From NCBI GenBank assembly GCA_012510295.1, contig JAAZID010000335.1, positions 1 through 6,319 of the forward strand: 6,319 nt of DNA, in the 5' to 3' direction. Of this stretch, positions 6,044 to 6,319 are shown one piece after another (position 1 is the first letter of the stretch; each line of letters begins with the position of its first letter). The notes beneath the pieces were generated by a model that saw only the letters and a list, made by a program, of their open reading frames with translations, made no database searches and had not been told where the DNA came from. This DNA comes from Methanomicrobiales archaeon. Lineage in GTDB: Archaea > Halobacteriota > Methanomicrobia > Methanomicrobiales > Methanoculleaceae. A program made the translations under genes and the position numbers.

Positions 6044-6273
6044 GGGGCGATCCGGTGCCTCAACCGGGGTGTGCCGGCGATATACGACGTATACCAGAAT
6101 GCATGAGGCAGAGAGAGGTCATCCTTTGCCACCACCATGGGCAGGCACCCTGCAGGTGTGGTGATACCCCGGTGATCATCACCAAAAAACAACCTCTTTC
6201 CTGATTGCCTGAAACACTTCAACCGTGTATCCAGCCAGGATCGGGTCGTCTTCCCATGCTCTGAGAGTTCCAC
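6031..6273 (-). pseudogene. 3' remnant of a third GNAT acyltransferase
   Basis: The - strand frame ends in APYIE followed by a stop and aligns with the last 35 residues of GNAT copy 1, which end VIPYIE. Eleven identities include a central Trp, an Asp and the PYIE end, and several Lys/Arg and Ile/Leu/Val exchanges are conservative. The match is good for about 6031-6138. Upstream to the GTG at 6273 the frame stays open and shows only faint similarity, such as an LK...G spacing. The catalytic core is absent, so it cannot be active. Together with the CapK remnant it forms a degraded copy of the convergent junction at 3070-3082. Confidence 0.7.
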
Positions 6274-6277
6274 CTGA
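6128..6277 (+). repeat. Diverged direct repeat, copy B
   Basis: This is the partner of 5730-5882, offset by 394-395 bp, with a 3-nt deletion near 6142 and a 1-nt insertion near 6190 relative to copy A. The insertion breaks the + strand frame, which is open in copy A. Its left end overlaps the upstream part of the GNAT remnant. TGACCGGGTG at 6275-6284 also occurs at 5600-5609 near the candidate operator. Confidence 0.65.
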
Positions 6278-6319
6278 CCGGGTGTGATCTCCCGGGGTAC
6301 CTGCCATTCTCCCCTGGGG

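Noticed and set aside
5623..6204. 193-codon + strand frame across the remnant region
   Set aside because: It runs out of frame with the recognisable CapK tail and through both repeat copies, so it is a chance frame.
1..6319. CRISPR array, tRNA, rRNA or insertion sequence
   Set aside because: No regularly spaced repeats, cloverleaf, rRNA sequence, transposase or terminal inverted repeats were found on either strand.

Overview
The window looks like chromosomal DNA from a GC-rich archaeon. Genes are preceded by archaeal-type TATA boxes (for example TTTATATA at 25-32) and by GGAG-type Shine-Dalgarno sites. The protein flavour recalls a methanogen of the Methanomicrobiales (Methanoculleus-like). 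That placement is an impression from composition and protein style, not a proven assignment.

Layout. Positions 1-233 hold a promoter and a long leader. Two tandem paralogous CapK/PaaK-type adenylate-forming enzymes follow on the + strand (234-1661 and 1676-3082). Two tandem paralogous FemAB-like GNAT acyltransferases come next on the - strand (3070-4098 and 4518-5534), so the two pairs converge. The second CapK gene and the first GNAT gene overlap tail to tail by 13 bp. A G-rich gap of about 420 bp separates the two GNAT genes. Upstream of the second GNAT gene is a short intergenic region with a perfect 7-bp inverted repeat between two divergent TATA boxes.

Decayed third unit. From about 5690 to the end no intact large gene is present. 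Positions 5933-6043 (+) match the last 37 codons of the second CapK gene but carry an in-frame stop and have lost the catalytic lysine. Positions 6031-6138 (-) match the C-terminus of the first GNAT gene, ending in the same PYIE. The two remnants overlap tail to tail by exactly 13 bp, as in the intact pair. The convergent CapK/GNAT junction was therefore copied as one unit and one copy is now dying. A diverged direct repeat (5730-5882 and 6128-6277) surrounds the remnant.

How the genes may work together. CapK-type enzymes activate a carboxylate with ATP and are common in surface-polysaccharide loci. FemAB-like GNATs transfer an acyl or aminoacyl group to an amine. Two matched pairs plus a matched remnant suggest that one ligase and one transferase form a functional couple that decorates a cell-surface glycan or lipid, with the pairs diverging in substrate. 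This coupling is inference. The gene families, duplications and remnants are seen directly.
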